From Paracoccaceae bacterium (GTDB taxonomy: Bacteria; Pseudomonadota; Alphaproteobacteria; Rhodobacterales; Rhodobacteraceae): a stretch of DNA of 5,845 nucleotides. A program made the translations under genes and the position numbers. The notes under the pieces are model-generated. The model was not told where the DNA came from, ran no database searches, and saw only the letters and a program-made list of their open reading frames with translations. The stretch is from assembly GCA_012036325.1 (NCBI GenBank), contig JAAUPC010000240.1, positions 1 to 5,845 on the forward strand, in the 5' to 3' direction. This document shows, piece by piece, positions 5,190-5,845 of this stretch. The first letter of the stretch is position 1; every line of letters starts with the position of its first letter.

Positions 5190-5230
5190 TAGGCGTAAAC
5201 CAATCCCATCGCAACAGACAGGAGAGCACC

Positions 5231-5845
5231 ATGCTGACGCTTTATCATTCCCCGGAAAGCCGGTCCTCGGCCATCTTGACCCTGATCGAGGAGATGGGGA
5301 TTGCCGACTGGATCACGCTGCATCAGGTGACCATCCCCCGGATGGACGGCTCTGGCGGCCGCGACCCGGCCAACCCGCACCCCGAAGGCAAAGTGCCCGC
5401 TCTGGTGCAGGACGGGACCATCATCACCGAACGCGCGGCGATCATGCTGGTCCTGACCACGATGTTCCCTGACAGCAGCCTTGCCCCTGCCGTTGGCACG
5501 CCGGAGTGGGGGGCCTTCGTCACCTGGCTGACCTGGTATCAGGGTGTGATGGAGCCTGTGGTCATCCTTCAGGGGGCCGAAATCTCGCATCCCTGGCTGT
5601 CCGCCACGTTCCACGGGCCGGATGAGGTGGCGGCACGTCTGCGCGCAGCCTTGCAGAAGGGGCCATGGCTGATGGGTGACCGTTTCACTGCGGCGGATAT
5701 CCTGCTGCATTCGCCCTACGCCTGGTTTCCTGCGGCCACGCCAGACGATCCGTTGATTCGTGACTGGGTGGAGCGGTGCAAGGCCCGCCCGGCCCGGCAG
5801 CGGGTGCTGCGAAGCCGAAGGGGCGCGGCGCGTGGCCTGACGTCA
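5231..5845 (+). CDS. Glutathione S-transferase family protein, running off the right edge
   Basis: Second GST of the window, only distantly similar to the first. It opens MLTLYHSPESRSSAILTLIE (1-20), the thioredoxin-like beta-strand/helix with Ser10, Ser12 and Ser13 as candidate catalytic serines. HPEGKVPALVQDG (50-62) carries cis-Pro56, and ITERAAIMLVL (65-75) the glutathione-binding Glu67. The helical C-terminal domain includes WGAFVTWLTWYQGVMEP (93-109) and the folding-nucleus motif FTAADILL (152-159, N-capping Thr153/Asp156). AGGAG at 5220-5224 lies 6 nt before the ATG. The divergent YafY-type regulator and the operator between them suggest inducible expression. Near the end the frame reads RPARQRVLRSRRGAARGLTS with no stop before the edge, while the neighbouring frame ends EAEGARRVA plus TGA at 5838-5840, which would give a family-typical length of about 203 aa. 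A small indel near 5809-5811 is therefore possible. Confidence 0.9.
   Translation, partial: MLTLYHSPESRSSAILTLIEEMGIADWITLHQVTIPRMDGSGGRDPANPHPEGKVPALVQDGTIITERAAIMLVLTTMFPDSSLAPAVGTPEWGAFVTWLTWYQGVMEPVVILQGAEISHPWLSATFHGPDEVAARLRAALQKGPWLMGDRFTAADILLHSPYAWFPAATPDDPLIRDWVERCKARPARQRVLRSRRGAARGLTS

Noticed and set aside
5162..5230. Sigma70 promoters for the divergent regulator and GST
   Set aside because: CTGACA resembles a -35 on the plus strand and CATAAC a -10 on the minus strand, but neither has a convincing partner at proper spacing, so I report only the operator.
5189..5710. 173-aa minus-strand ORF
   Set aside because: Antisense to the right-hand GST and starting beyond the divergent regulator; His/Gly/Arg-rich shadow frame.

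Overview
This window looks like an ordinary stretch of chromosome from a GC-rich alphaproteobacterium of the order Rhodobacterales (Rhodobacter/Paracoccus/Roseobacter relatives). The evidence is the strong G/C preference at third codon positions, a DinB polymerase with the N-terminal CxxC zinc-ribbon extension I associate with that group, a 41-residue zinc-free type L36 beside a tRNA-Val(GAC), and GC-rich intergenic hairpins of a style I recall from these genomes. I see no transposase, phage gene, CRISPR array or toxin-antitoxin pair.

Layout. Positions 1-1525 hold three minus-strand genes, read in the order PaiB-type flavin-binding protein (900-1525, frameshifted), a small membrane-anchored protein of unknown function (506-814), and a glutathione S-transferase (GST) cut by the window edge (1-506). 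The last two overlap as TGATG and are probably translationally coupled. Positions 1526-1860 are gene-free and packed with hairpins: a composite GC-rich repeat and the rpmJ terminator. rpmJ (1861-1986) and tRNA-Val(GAC) (2061-2135) follow, both on the minus strand. A plus-strand N-formylglutamate amidohydrolase family gene (2302-3165, TTG start) converges on dinB (3194-4449, minus, frameshifted), and a perfect 28-bp palindrome fills the gap between them. Upstream of dinB, 22 nt away, is a YafY-type HTH/WYL regulator (4472-5161, minus). It diverges from a second GST (5231 to the right edge, plus) across a 69-bp spacer carrying a likely operator.

How the genes relate. The clearest functional unit is the regulator/GST pair, where an inverted plus direct repeat in the shared spacer suggests the regulator controls the GST and itself. 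dinB may be co-transcribed with the regulator. The amidohydrolase is an orphan with no other histidine-degradation gene in view. rpmJ and tRNA-Val are housekeeping.

The most notable observation is sequence integrity. Two recognisable genes (paiB-like and dinB) each carry one single-base disruption, both of the missing-base type, and restoring one base gives a family-typical full-length protein. The right-hand GST may have a third near its C-terminus. Several such lesions in 6 kb of otherwise conserved sequence suggest base-calling or assembly indels at least as much as real gene decay. I did not find a convincing undescribed system here.
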